Assembly (NCBI GenBank): GCA_021904315.1
Contig: CM038923.1
Span: 12,096,038 to 12,160,037, forward strand
Direction: 5' to 3'
DNA length: 64,000 bases
DNA from: Sphagnum magellanicum
Lineage: Eukaryota > Streptophyta > Sphagnopsida > Sphagnales > Sphagnaceae
This document shows, piece by piece, positions 47,646-59,559 of this stretch. Under the pieces are notes generated by a model. That model searched no databases and was not told the DNA's origin. It worked only from the letters and a program-made list of their open reading frames with translations. The position numbers and the translations under genes are program-made. The number at the start of each line of letters is the position of its first letter. Position 1 is the first letter of the stretch.

Positions 47646-50280
47646 GTCTATAGTTATAGATTTTTATTTTAGTTATTATAGGTAATTTGGGGCAAGTAAG
47701 TCTGGAACCAATTCCAATGTGAATGGGGTTCTAGCTTTTTGGTGTTCATGATAAGTAAGGATGGTGTGTGATCAAAATCCAATTTTCTGGATTTTGAAAC
47801 ACATTGTAGTTTTGTTGTGTTCTTGTGTTCTTGTTATGCAAGGAGTTTGTTGAAGTTTTTGTTGGTATTTATATTCTTGTGTTTTGAAATCTAAAAAATT
47901 GTAGTTGATTTAACTCAATAGCGCCAGAGCTAGATTTGTGGTTGATTGCACTGAGTTCTTGGTTATTTTGTTTGCTACTGCACAAGATTGTGGCATTTGT
48001 TCTTTTGAGCTTTGCTTGGCCATCGGATGATGTGATCTTTTATGTTTTAAAGTTTTGCAACTCCCTAGAGAGTTGAATTCCACGGGGGCTTGGACCCCAA
48101 AATTATTATTATTATTATTATTATTATTTCCTCTCATTATTTCTCCCTTCTCTTTCCCTTCTCTTTCCCTTTCTTCCCCTTCTGATTCTTTCTCCTAGTG
48201 AACAAGAGTTGGTGTTGTTGCCGCTGGAATGAGAGGAGTTAAAAAGCTCTAGTGCATGAAGGAAAAAAAAAAGGAGGAGAAGTAGGTAAAGCTTGCAACA
48301 AGAAGGTGAAGCTTACTATTACAACTTGCCAAAAAGGAAAAAAAGAAAAACAAAGGAAAAAGGGGGGAAGAGGAAAAGATGTTGTCACAACTTGTTGCTA
48401 TTGTTGCAAGTCGCATAGCCCACGAATGTGAGCTCACGATGGCCATTGCCATGAACTTCAACTTGGCCAAGGCTCGGGCCAAGCTAACACAACTTGGGGT
48501 GCAACATTGTTTCACCTAATTAAGGCGAGGCCCAAGATAAAGGGGGGCTAGGGGGTCAAATTAAAACCTCCTTTGATCTTTTTTTTCATTTATTTATTTG
48601 TTTTTTTATTTTTCAATTTCTGAACTTGAGGTTCTAGGCGTTGGGGAAGCTTGGGAAGTTTGGACAAAGGTTCGAGTAGAGGGGTAGGTTTGGGTCCAAT
48701 CGGAACCTGCTATTTATTATCATTTCTGAACCTAATAATTAAGTTTGACACCAATCCGAACTTGATATGTGTCAAGAACAAGTTTTTTTACAATAAAAAA
48801 TTTATTAATTGTTTATTTTCTATTTTAAAATTTTATTTTCCAATTTTCATCCAAGTGGAAGGTTTTCATCAGTAATTTGGATGTAAGAATTTTCATTCAA
48901 GGATTTATCCCTTTAGTTTTCTTTTTTTTAAATTTAATCCAAAATTGGATGAAAAGTTTTCATCCATTCGTGATTTTCAATGGGCCATAATTTCCACATA
49001 TGGACTCAAATTTTGGCAATTTTCACGTCATTATATTCATCTTGGCAAGTTCTACACAATAGTGGGCCGACAACCATTTTTGGAGATCGTGATTTTGGGA
49101 ATCTAGAGACTAATTTTCTTGTTCTTGAGATTTATTTCACATAAAATCTTGAAAATTGATATCCCCTGCATACAATGCATGTTTTAGGTGTTATCTTCAC
49201 CATTTCTCTTGTGGTGAAGGAGGCTATCATGTTTCAAGGTTTCAGTTAGATTGGTGGAAGGTCATTTCCCAACCCTTTTTCTAGTGGTGTGGCGTGAAGT
49301 GCACAGGGAGGTGTGAGGTGCATAAGAAGCCACAAAAAATAGGAACAACACATGGGTGATTTACCTATAAGTACTTTTGATACTGACAGGTGGTGGAATG
49401 TTGTGCCATCAAGCCATGTCATTAACTTTTGAATTTATACATAAATGTTGTTGTAAGTTTCCGAACAAAACTTACAAGGGTGGAGGCTTGTATGTGTTAA
49501 AGAATTCATGCCCCTTGTGTTGTGGGTTTTTGCACATGTTTCATGTGTATGTGTTTATGATTGTCAATTTTTTATTAAGGGGAAGGGAAATCTATCAAGT
49601 TATGTGCCTTCGGGCTACACCACAAAGCAAGCCCAAGGTCGTGTGATGATTTCTTGCAGATATGTGCATATTGTTCAATAAGAAACTTTGGGTAAAAGGC
49701 TATGAACCTTTCCACATGTGCTGGTTGCAGCACACAATGAGCCCAAAGTTTGTAAATAATTTGGTTAATGGTTAGATATGGGACGAGGCTACCACCTAGT
49801 TTTGATTACTAAACAAGTCCTCCTTGACCCCTAATTTCCCAAACATAGATAATAAGGTTTACTAGTGAGTAGGTTGTACCTAATGATTCTCTTTATTGTT
49901 GGGTGAGATCAAGTTAATGATCGATAGATTCGTGGTGGTGAGATCGGAGTAATGACCGGTGAGGTCACATTTGTTGTTTTTACGGTTGTGAAAACCCCAA
50001 GTGCATGCTTGGCCCCGTAGAACGTTTTTATGAATGTAGGTGCCCCAACCATATAGGTGTAGCAACCCTAATCATCATTTTAATTTGGGGGGTTTTAGGG
50101 TTAAGGAAAGCTGCAACATGTCAGCATCCTTGTAAGATTAGTTAAACCAATACAGGTGCAACAATCCTGGTCACAATGGGCTTACATGATTTTAGGCTTA
50201 CATGATTCAGGGTAACAGGTTTAGGGTTTTTAGGGAACCCAAATTAAGGTTAGGTTTCATCACGGACAAGTGTTGATATT
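47646..50280. other. Inserted DNA of unknown origin inside the outer Ty3 element
   Basis: The segment contains an (ATT)n microsatellite and pyrimidine-rich runs but no recognisable gene. It may include LTR or leader sequence of one of the inserted elements. I could not match it to the opposite side as a direct repeat. Confidence 0.4.
48102..48129 (+). repeat. (ATT)n microsatellite
   Basis: Nine ATT units. On the minus strand they would read as an Asn run, which explains a spurious poly-Asn frame there. Confidence 0.95.
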
Positions 50281-50599
50281 TAGATTCAAAAAATAGGTTT
50301 GCTAGAGGATTTACCAAGCGAAGGGTGCAATTTCGACCACCCACTCCACCTACATTAACATCTGAAGAAGATTATTCAATTTTTGAAGCAGAACTATCAT
50401 TGATAGTGTTTGTACCACTTGTGTGGGACATGGAGGACATTTATAACACCTCCAAAGGGCCCCATTGATTTTCAAAGGTGGTTGGCACCATTGAATTAAA
50501 TGATTTCATTTAAGAGTTCAATACCTAGTGTGATATGTAGTAGCTACGGAATCCGTAACAATTTACACCTTTCTTAGCATGGAAGGGTTTATTCCATCA

Positions 50600-51340
50600 T
50601 CTGGAGGGACCGCCCATGGATGATTATCATGAGTTTGTGATGCCATGAGGCTGACATTGAAGAAATTCCATACATTGCATGAATTTCAACGCCAACCCCA
50701 TGAGAATTTGCCAGAGGCGTACACACGGATGCGGAGGTTGATCAATGTGACCAAAGGGGTCACATAGGCGCAAACCATCAAGTTTTGGTATGGGATTCTG
50801 GAAAAGGATTTGAGGCAACAAATGCGAAACATAGTTTTCACCTAGCCTACCCAGCCCATGTTGGCATTGGTTTTCTAGGTATTTGAACACATTGAGTTCA
50901 ACATGGTGGAGGAAAAGGTTGTTACCCTAGGGTTTAGTAAGGAAACCCTAAAACATTCCCCTATTTCATCAATTCAACAATCATGTGGTCAAGCATTGAG
51001 AATTGCACCACAAAAAGGCAAGGGGCCCAAACAAGAACTTGGTGGGGGTTCCTCGTCCTACACTATTGAATAGGGGGGGGAGGATAAGTGTTGGAGGTGT
51101 GGTGGGCTGCATTGGAAGAAGGATTGTCTTAATCCTTTTAAGGCGACCACCTCCAACCCCAATCCCAGTCAACCTTGCTCCCATTGTAAGGTGTATGGCC
51201 ATAATGTAAACCATTACTTCAGGCTTCATCTAGAGCCACAACAATGTCAATCCCAAATAGGAAACATGGGGAAGTCCCCACGTTATAACAAGGGCTAGAA
51301 GGCAAAAGGTGCAACTAATAAAAGGCTAGCCACCAAATCA
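50600..51340 (+). pseudogene. Plus-strand retrotransposon gag remnant with zinc knuckles
   Basis: Plus-strand translation gives gag-like phrases (EFQRQPHENLPEAYTRMRRL, IKFWYGILEKDLRQQMRNI), broken by stops. A CCHC zinc knuckle DKCWRCGGLHWKKDCLNP and a second one CSHCKVYGHNVNHYF follow near 51090-51220. This is opposite in strand to both neighbouring Ty3 elements, so it belongs to a third element. No matching polymerase was found. Confidence 0.65.
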
Positions 51341-51399
51341 ACTCCAAACCAACCCAATGCGATGAATGCACAATTTGCATGTTTGGAGGCACTAATGAT

Positions 51400-51930
51400 G
51401 AGTATGGCATCCAACATGGTAGCACAAGTGAAACCCATAACACATGTGCTAGGTGATTTTTTAACTTAAAGTTTCAACCTTGGATTTTTTTGTAGGGCTG
51501 GATTCTTAGGGCCATTAGGTCCAAATGAGATTGAATCGGGTATTCCTAATGATCATGTTTTAGGGGCAACCAATGACAAAACCTTGGTTAGGGTTTTGAT
51601 AACTACATTAATTACTTAAGCAAGTGTCATTCAGGTGAACGATGCCTATGGTTATGGAAAATTTGGCAATTGTTCAACATTCAAATATTTTTCAGTATGC
51701 CATGATTTGTGGAGGAGGTTATGGACCTTGATTTCATAGGTTCAAGCCAAGGGATTATGTTTACATGTAATAGACAACACCGATCACATTGGATGTGATT
51801 ACAAATCATGTGATTTTACATGTTTGAAAGCTCCTACCTTCCATAGTATTATTGTTGGAAAGGCAAAATGGTTAGACATGGAAAGACCATGTGCATAATT
51901 GTGCACCATGTCATTTTCCCAATTTGGATG
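51400..51930 (+). pseudogene. Decayed plus-strand ORF downstream of the gag remnant
   Basis: From about 51490 one frame reads about 150 codons with only a few stops (AGFLGPLGPNEIESGIPNDH, later FSVCHDLWRRLWTLIS and KAPTFHSIIVGKAKWLDMER). I do not recognise the family. It follows the gag remnant on the same strand and may be the next part of that element or captured host sequence. Confidence 0.4.
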
Positions 51931-52156
51931 GTTGTCATGACGTGTAATGTCATGACGTTCGGTGTCGTAAGGGTGTAAATCCATAGCAAATTCTACTGAA
52001 CAAAAAGATTAAAACTAGTCAAAGGTAGACACTAATAAACCAAAAGAGATGCACACACATATATATACAATGCACAAAAGGAAGCTGAGATGAAATTCTC
52101 ATGTATCCCCCCCGAAAACCTGAGCCGAGAAAAATGTGGCATGGTCTAAGTAGAAA

Positions 52157-52309
52157 TCAAGGTGTTGCTAGAATACATGATGAACAATACCAAATGCCAG
52201 CAGGAACTTGAGTGAGCTTTGACTTGAAGCAGAATATATGGTATCCACCATTATAATTATCGCAAAGTAGCATCTTATCAGCATCATTTGTCCTTTGACA
52301 TACCTAACA
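52157..52309 (-). pseudogene. PHD finger fused to the C-terminus of the inner Ty3 integrase
   Basis: From 52309 the frame reads a Cys pair CxVC (x is now a TAG stop), then DADKMLLCD, NGGYHIFC, LTQVPAGIWYC and SSC at 52175, followed by TGA at 52157. Spacing and the LLCD, GYHxFC and WYCxxC motifs fit the C4HC3 PHD finger that reads histone H3 tails. One zinc ligand is missing: the residue two after LLCD is Tyr, not Cys (a one-base change). The finger shares its frame with the integrase tail (TILRIK, DPTIIM, WIPPLDYP), so it was part of the pol polyprotein. Confidence 0.8.
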
Positions 52310-52329
52310 TGGATAGTCAAGTGGAGGAA

Positions 52330-53480
52330 TCCAAGCCAACATGATGATGGTAGGATCTAAGTTTGGCAGGTGGTAGGGCGCATAATTTTTGGAGTGAATT
52401 GTGCGTTCGTTAACTCCTTGCAACTCTAACACACCTAAAGGCCTGATCGTCTTAATCCTCAAGATAGTGTGACCGGAAGAAATGTCTAGGGTATCATTAA
52501 GTTACTGCTGGAAATACACAAAGTCACCAACTCAAATTATCTCACCTTAGGTTTGTAATTGCCACCTCGTGGGTGTGCATACTGTAAAATGTCTCGATGT
52601 TATGCAATGGACAAATTCTCCATGCCCATGGACATAACCTTCTTGAATAGAGCAGCCCTTTCTGCGATGACCCTAGCCCAAGTAGTTGGGGAATCAAAGT
52701 TCACAACCTAGTCCATTTGAGCAGCAATGGAAAAAGGTGAATGGGATGTCTCCCAAAAGGTAGAAAGTAAGGAGCAAAATGAGACAAAGAGGCGTGTTTG
52801 GACATCCTTTAACCCATGGCAATGTAAGGTAGGGCCAAGTCCTAATCCTCTTTGTTTTTAGTGAGGCAAATTTTCAGAAGTCCCTTTTTGCATGTCTAAA
52901 CCATTCTCTCTGCAAGGCCATCAGTTTGGGGATGATCCCTTGAAGTCCGGCAATGGTCAATGAGAGCATGATCAAATAGGTATTGGAATTCTCCTCAGAA
53001 TTATGATCCTTGATTAGTAAGGCATTTAACACAAGCTCCAAACTTACTTAAGATTGTTCTTAGAAAGCCTAGCTGGTGCTATGTGATGATTTGTCTGGCA
53101 ACGCAACAAATTCGTCCCATTTCGAAAAATGTTCAATCATAATCATGATGTAGACATTTCCCTTGGAGGTCTGTGGTAACTTTCCAATTAAATCGCATGA
53201 CGAGTAATAGAACATGCCCTGAATAGGGAGCTAAGAAAGTGTGAACTATCGAAAGGAAAAGGAAGTTCTCACTCCATCACATTGTTCACACCTAACAATG
53301 ATGTTTCGGACTTGAACATACATACCTCTCCAATGGTAATGAGGAGTGAGAAGGCTATAAGTACGTTTAACTCCAAAGTGTCCAAGCTTCGAATGTACCT
53401 TCTAAATAAGATTAGGTTGTTCATGTGGTGGAGGAACCATTTTGCCGCCTTGTGGTAAGCATTAAACGAGGTGATTGTCC
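52330..53480 (-). pseudogene. Inner Ty3 integrase
   Basis: The zinc-binding part ends in a CEQCDGV-like pair near 53280. The core includes IMIMIEHFSKWDEFVALPDK near 53150-53090, and DHPQTDGLAERMV near 52940-52890 is the classical catalytic-core phrase. The C-terminal part has HPRGGNYKPKVR and, after one frame change, LNDTLDISSGHTILRIK and HLPNLDPTIIM. This leads without interruption into the PHD finger. Confidence 0.8.
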
Positions 53481-53699
53481 CTCCATGAATAGCATTTGGA
53501 TTGTTGTTGTATGTGATTCCATTGACTTGATGTAACTTGGGGGGGGGGTATTCCCCATGTTGAAAAAACTTCAGAATGTCCAAGTCTTCCCATATATCCA
53601 CAATGGGATGCTTAACCAAGTTACATTGTAGTTGTGCAAGATCACTAGATGCATAAAATACATGTATTGCTAAAATCCGGTTGAATTCTTGCCTAGTTT

Positions 53700-55030
53700 T
53701 TAAGAAATCTTTAGAGGTAGTGAAGGGTTTCCGCGACATGGTATCCACATTTTAATGTGTAATATCAGGTCAGTGAATAACCTTGAACTCATACTCTTGA
53801 AGTATAAGTACCCAACAAGTTAACTTACTAATAAGCTTGTTGTTGGTCATCAACCACTTGATAGGTTGGTGGTCGATATACAAAATGAACTTGGTGCCAT
53901 AAAGATAGGGCCTGAAATGTATGACGACCCATACAACAGCAAGACATTCCCCCTCATATGAAAAGTAGTTACTCTCAGCCTTGTTGTTGCTTCGGGATGC
54001 ATAAGTGATAACATATTCCTTGCCTTTCTCATCAAGTTGGCCAAGAATAACACCAATACCAAGAGCATTCTAATAAGTGTGTAGAATGAAAACCTTGCTA
54101 AAATCAAGTCTTCTCAGAATGGGGAACTCTAAAAGCTTTTCCTTGAATGTGTTGAAAGCTTCATAAGCCTTTTCACTCTATGTCTAAGCAACATCTTTCT
54201 TTAACAATGCATAGAGAGGATGAACAATAGTACTGAAATTCTGGACATAAATATTGTAATAATTACATAGTCCCATGAAACTCCTCAAACTATGAACATC
54301 AATAGGATTGGGCATCTCCAAAATGGCTACTATTTTGGCCCAATGAGCCATACCATTTAGCAAAATTCTATGTCCAAGGTAGACTACTAAGGTGATAGTA
54401 AACTCACACTTTTTAGGATGGATTTTCATATTGACTTCGTGGAGCCTTTTGAATAACTTCTCAAGATGAGCCAAGTGCTATAGGAGTCCCTTGTTATGCA
54501 CTAGGACATCATCTATGTAGCACTTCGAAAAATTTGCCCCTTCGAAAACCTGGTCCATGACTTGTTAAAAGAAGACGGTTGCATTCTTCAATCCAAAAGG
54601 CACCACAAGCCATTCCCACAACTTGTTGTTTCCATGGAATGTCATTTTCTTGCGATCCTTCGCAACGAGCACAATTTGGTTGAAACCTTGCTTCAGATCC
54701 ACAATTGTGAAGATGTTTGAATTTCTAATGCTATCAAACAATTCTTGAGGGATGGGCATGGGGTACCTATCTTGAGGTGTAACTAGGTTCAAAGGCCTAT
54801 AATCCTTACACATCCTTTTCTTAGTCCATAATCTAGCTGAATATTTTTTTGTTGGCGTTATTATAACGACTGCAAAATCAGAACTTGATGGCTAAATGAA
54901 ACTAGCTTCATGGAGTTCTTTGCATCTTTCATCTACCAATTCCCACTCATGCTTACTCAACCTATGCCTCCTCCAATAGATGGGTGTCTCATTTGTAAAG
55001 TTTATAAAGAACTGCATGGTCTTACACCTA
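53700..55030 (-). pseudogene. Inner Ty3 reverse transcriptase and RNase H
   Basis: RT motifs in order: CKDYRPLNLVTPQDRYPMPI, NIFTIVDLKQGFNQIVLV, LWEWLVVPFGLKNA, the active site CYIDDVLVHNK near 54520 and LKRLHEVNMKIHPKKCEFT-like LFKRLHEVNMKIHPKKCEFT. RNase H follows with an ITYASRSNNKAESNYF-like phrase and a HQPIKWLMTNNKL-like end. Isolated stops separate the pieces. The catalytic YIDD is intact. Confidence 0.8.
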
Positions 55031-56599
55031 CCTAAGTCTTTCATTGAGAATACGAACACATTTCACATATTTAATTAGCAAGTCTGTGACTTGGTCTCTC
55101 TCCCTCTTGGTGAACTGGTACTCCATAACGAAAGGGTAGTTGGAAACACATGGAATGGAGTTGGAAAGTGTGTTTGAAGAACATAATGTATTGGGTTCTC
55201 CATTATCCAATTGCGCATATTCGTAGAAGGTTATAATTGTTTTTTTAGAAGCTAATGTATCTCTAGGTGTATCAGAAACAATTTGAATCAAATTACATGG
55301 TATTTCCTCCCCCCCAAAATTAAAAGTGAAATGTAGAGTGTTGAAGATAAGCAAGTGTACTTGGTTGAGGTGCCATGTAGTCGCATCGCCATAACTATAA
55401 GCTAATTGAATCAATGTTGGTGTTGTGTACATTTGAAATAGTACATAGGTTACCAACAACCATGTAAGGGAGGTCAGGTCCATGCCTCTCCCCAGTAGAG
55501 CACCAATCTAGTCACCTTAATGTGATTAGTAGTGCTAGTTTGGAACCCCATAGCCTTTTTTTTTTTTAAGGATTGGTTCATGCCAAGTGGCTAAAGCATG
55601 ACAATACACCAAGCCTGGTCCATATCCTTGAAAGGTGTGTGCTCCTAGGAAGGAGACAAAGGTGGGCTAAACACCCTCTTGGTTTTCTTATTATGTTCAC
55701 AGAAAACCGAGGTTTTTTTTTGCTTTGTAACTAGTTAGCAAGAGTTCTGATCATCTAATATGTGAGAAACTTGCAAGTTGGGGTTTTTGATGGTGTATCT
55801 CATAGCCAACTGCAGAATTGAGAATGGTGCAAGGTTGGTCCACCAGTTGCGCAATTAGTGCGCATAAGAATCGCATTGTGTTACATCAAGTAGGAGCAGT
55901 TCTCCAAGGTAATGCTTGACCAGCGTGTAATGCTCTTGGACTTTCTCCCTCTGGTCAAGCTAAGAAGGGGTGTTCTCAATTACATAACCAAACATAGGAA
56001 AAATGGATTAAGCCCATGTGATTAATCGTACCATGTCCGTGAAGAGACTGGATCTTGTGTCACTCAAGCCTTTTCGAAATCTAATTGCTGAAAATCCTTG
56101 ACACTCCTAACCTGAAATGATGAGGTCCACGAAGCCAAGTAATTCCATATGTTTCTTTTGAATTAGTTATATGTTAGAGGGCAAGAAAGTGAAACTGGCT
56201 TTCCATGTAGTGGTTGCAAATTGTTGTGGAAATTTAGTTGTGAACTCCCTCATTCTTGATGCCACCACTTGCCTTGCAATAAGATCAATATTTACATAGA
56301 AATACCTCCGAACCACCATCCTTGACTACAGTAAGGCTTCAAGACTTGTACTAATACCACCAAAAAGCTCTCGTAATGTAATCCCCTCCTTAGACGATGT
56401 TTAGGTGATTAGCTGACGAAGTATTGGCATAATCGGTTTGCCATGGCTTCCATGTTTTCAAAATTAAATAGAATTTTGACCAAGGGCTCGTGGGCTACTT
56501 TGAACATCTGTAAAACCTTTGGTCCATGTTGAATATTAGTAAAAATCACCCTCAAGCTTTCAATAGCTTGGGCATAAATTGTCTCCTCTTCATCTCCCT

Positions 56600-57240
56600 C
56601 TATTCATTCGTGGCTAACTTGTTGGATATAGGAAATGGTGTGTGCTTCCTTGAACATACAATGGTGAGCCATAGGACTATGGTTCCCATGTAAATCAAGG
56701 GGTATGTATCCCAGGTGGTGGCCTCCAATTTTCCAATCCACTTTGTGGTAAACATGCTCGAACCAGTTGTCAATTGTGAAACCTAGTGGAAATAAAGCCT
56801 CTTGCCCAATGAGCACATTGTAATTAGTGGCATTGGTGACTAAACATCTGACCTATAAGCAAAGTTCCTAATCTGTACCTTCATTGAAGTTAAGTGCAAT
56901 CAAATCTGAGCTCTCCCCAAGTACGTATTTTATGCTCCCACTAGTGGAGCGAATTTGCCACATAGATTTCCGTAGTTTAGAGTCAAGCATGCCCATCTTT
57001 TTGGCAAATTGAATTCTAAGAATCACTGGTTAGAGTGGTATTAAGAAATACCATTCTGGGTGTATGTCCTTCCACTTGGATTATTGACTCAGTATTATCG
57101 ATAATGGCAACTTTAGTGGTGATGGAAGTTTTCTCACTAGGCACCACCTTTGAAAATGAGTGAAAGATTTTGTGGAGATAATGGCTATTCACAACACCTT
57201 TGCTGAGTAACAAATCCACAAGTGAGGTGTTCTTAGCTCG
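56600..57240 (-). pseudogene. Inner Ty3 retropepsin region, catalytic motif lost
   Basis: After HTPRMVFL the expected DTG/DSG triad reads NTT. A frame change is then needed to follow IQFAKKMGMLDSKLRK and a later LIGQEALFPLGFTIDNWFEH strand typical of retropepsin-like domains. The aspartate is changed and the frame is broken, so the protease is dead. Confidence 0.6.
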
Positions 57241-58199
57241 CTTTTAATATGTGAATGTAAAATTAGAAGTAGGAGAGTAGACTAGTTTAACCATGCTAGA
57301 ACTAATGACTAGATTACGAATGCCATCTACAACACATGAGCCAATTGAGTGTCTCTCCAAGGTGTTGGATAAGACCCCTCTAGCATGTGGATTAAGGATT
57401 GGTAAATGACCTAATTTAGTGTTCAAGGTATCCTTTAATACTACAATTATGTCCGTGGTGCTTGGTTTTAAATCCTGAAAACAAAAAAATGGTGTACTCA
57501 TAAGCTTTTGCGCCACTTCACACATTTGAAGTTGGCACTCCATAAGCTGATCGATGGAAAATTTTGTGTTTTCCTGATGTACATGTATTCCTAGGACATG
57601 AGAATTTGATGCCCTAGCAGCTTGTGATGTAGTAATCTTCTCCCCCTTCGCTAACAAGGTGCGTTCTTTTTTCATGTTGAGAGGACAAAAAGATTATGGC
57701 ATGACTACTCGAGTTCCTCTAGCCCTGGTAATAAGACTTGAACTAGATGTGAGTCCATTAATTTGAATTACCTGCCTAGTGGCAAAAATTTTAAGTGCCG
57801 CATTAGCCTCTTGTGCCGCAAAGTAAGAAGGGAAAAAAAAAGTGGCAAATTTTGGTGTGAGATTAGAATTGTGTGCACTGGAAAAAACATACTCCCTAAC
57901 CATGGCATCGTGTGAGAGGCCATAGGATGACCTAAAAGGTCCCTCATGTGATCCTGAACCTTGTACAAATTGGGCATGACTAACTAGTTGGGAAGACTTG
58001 CCTTTTAGATTAACAAGGTGGGCCCTTAACAATTCCAATTAATTTCATAGAGTTTGAACTTGAAAGGCATGGGCTTGAAGCACCTCCCTCTTGTTAGCAT
58101 TGTGCTCCTTCTTCTTAACATTCTTATTGGAATTACCCTTGGTGGGGAAAATGTGAGTGGAAGGTTGAAGTGCCTTAGCTTTTGGTTAAAGGGCAACAT

Positions 58200-59541
58200 A
58201 AGATGTTGGCAAATTTTGTCGTGGTAATCAAAATTGTTTCCATTCCGGGAACTTGACAAAACAAACAGCTTCCTGATGTCCCTCTTTCCCACAATAATCA
58301 CAAAAGAGATCTTCAAAAGGAATGTTGCATTCATTAGCTTTGTGGGCAGGATTGTTACAGTAATTGCAAGGTAGGATGGGTGTAGTTGAGTGCACCGCTT
58401 TAACCTTTGAAGAAAAATGTGATGATTTGGTTAGTGCAGCTAGTGGAGGCTGAGGCCTTGAACGTGATGGAGGCCTCATAATATTGGTCTCATAGTGTGC
58501 ATGAACCAGTTCCAATTTTTCAAAAATGTTGTACACATCCAACAAAGTGTACAAGTCTCCAAATTCTGCAAAAACCTATTGTAAAACCTACGCATGGAGT
58601 TTCAGAGTACCTTCCAACGAACAAAGATACCGATGGGTAGCTTCTAGGTCTGTGATGTTTTGAGTATCTTCTTTAAGCTTGGGAAGCCTCTTGTAGAGCG
58701 TTTTGAAAATTTCATCCTTTTGCCGAGAGAAGGTGGCAAGCTATAGAATTTTTTCAAAACTTTTAACCGGAAATTCCAGCTCGAGAACTTGAAAAAATTT
58801 CGCCACTGGATCAACAAAAGCTGGTGCATTGATGGTGGGAGGAATGTTTGCGGTAACAGTAATGAGTTATTGAAGAAAAAAAATTATTGAAGTAGGTACT
58901 GGATCTGGATTATTGGGCATAGTCCTTTGATGTGTAATGGCAACTTGTAGTGCAGCTTGAGAGGTGGTGGCGACGGCTATGGCATAAGCTAGATTGAGGA
59001 TTTGAGTGACACCCAAAATCTTTGAAAAATGTTACTCGTAAACATCTAATGCTTCATAGTGCACATAATGGGCTAGTTGTTTGAATGCGAACACCTTGGT
59101 GTAATTAACGCCATACTTGAGCTCCAATTCACAAACCATAATTGAGAAAATTACCTTGAACTCCTTCAAAAAAATTGCACTTGGCCTTCCGTTGAACTTC
59201 TCAATTCTCCCAGAAGAACTACTGATTTCCATGGTGTATATGGGTGTAGAGGTAATGGCTCGTAGTATAATATACGATGATGGTGTGAAAGCTAGTGCGG
59301 CAGCAAGCGTACCCCATTGATTAACCCCTCCAAATGGACTTTGATGTACCATTGATGTAGTGTAACTTGTACCTGAATTCATGCTAGGAGTTGTATTAGA
59401 TGATGGTGGCGTTGTAGACGCTTGATGGTACCATCGTGAAGATCATAAGTTCAAAGAAATCAGATCAAATGATTGTGTGTTACTTTGTAGCTGATACTTT
59501 GGCTCTAGCTAAGCAATATTGTTTTCATCATCCGAGGACAT
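58200..59541 (-). pseudogene. Inner Ty3 gag
   Basis: Fragments on the minus strand include GRIEKFNGRPSAIFLKEFKV (core) and two zinc knuckles, CNYCNNPAHKANEC and CDYCGKEGHQEAVC, both intact CCHC. Gag packages the RNA into virus-like particles. An ATG at 59541 (MSSDDENNIA) is followed by a stop after ten codons, and the core is broken by several frame changes, so no intact gag is made. Confidence 0.75.
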
Positions 59542-59559
59542 GGTGTTGTCCCATGCCCC

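Larger units (their letters stand above)
52157..59541 (-). mobile_element. Inner Ty3 retrotransposon with integrase-PHD fusion (gag to pol end)
   Basis: In minus-strand order the element has gag with two CCHC knuckles (59541-58200), a retropepsin-like region (57240-56600), reverse transcriptase with YIDD (about 55030-54190), RNase H (54190-53700), integrase with HHCC and HPQTDGLAER motifs (53480-52330) and a PHD finger (52309-52175), then TGA at 52157. A C7 run at 52107-52113 (G7 on the coding strand) just past the stop fits a polypurine tract. Stops and frameshifts throughout show it is inactive. It sits inside the outer Ty3 element. LTRs could not be delimited; a TATATAAAA on the minus strand at 60507-60515 marks a likely 5' LTR. 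Confidence 0.85.

Noticed and set aside
47910..48137. Minus-strand ORF with a poly-Asn start
   Set aside because: The Asn run is only the (ATT)n microsatellite in translation; the rest has no family resemblance.
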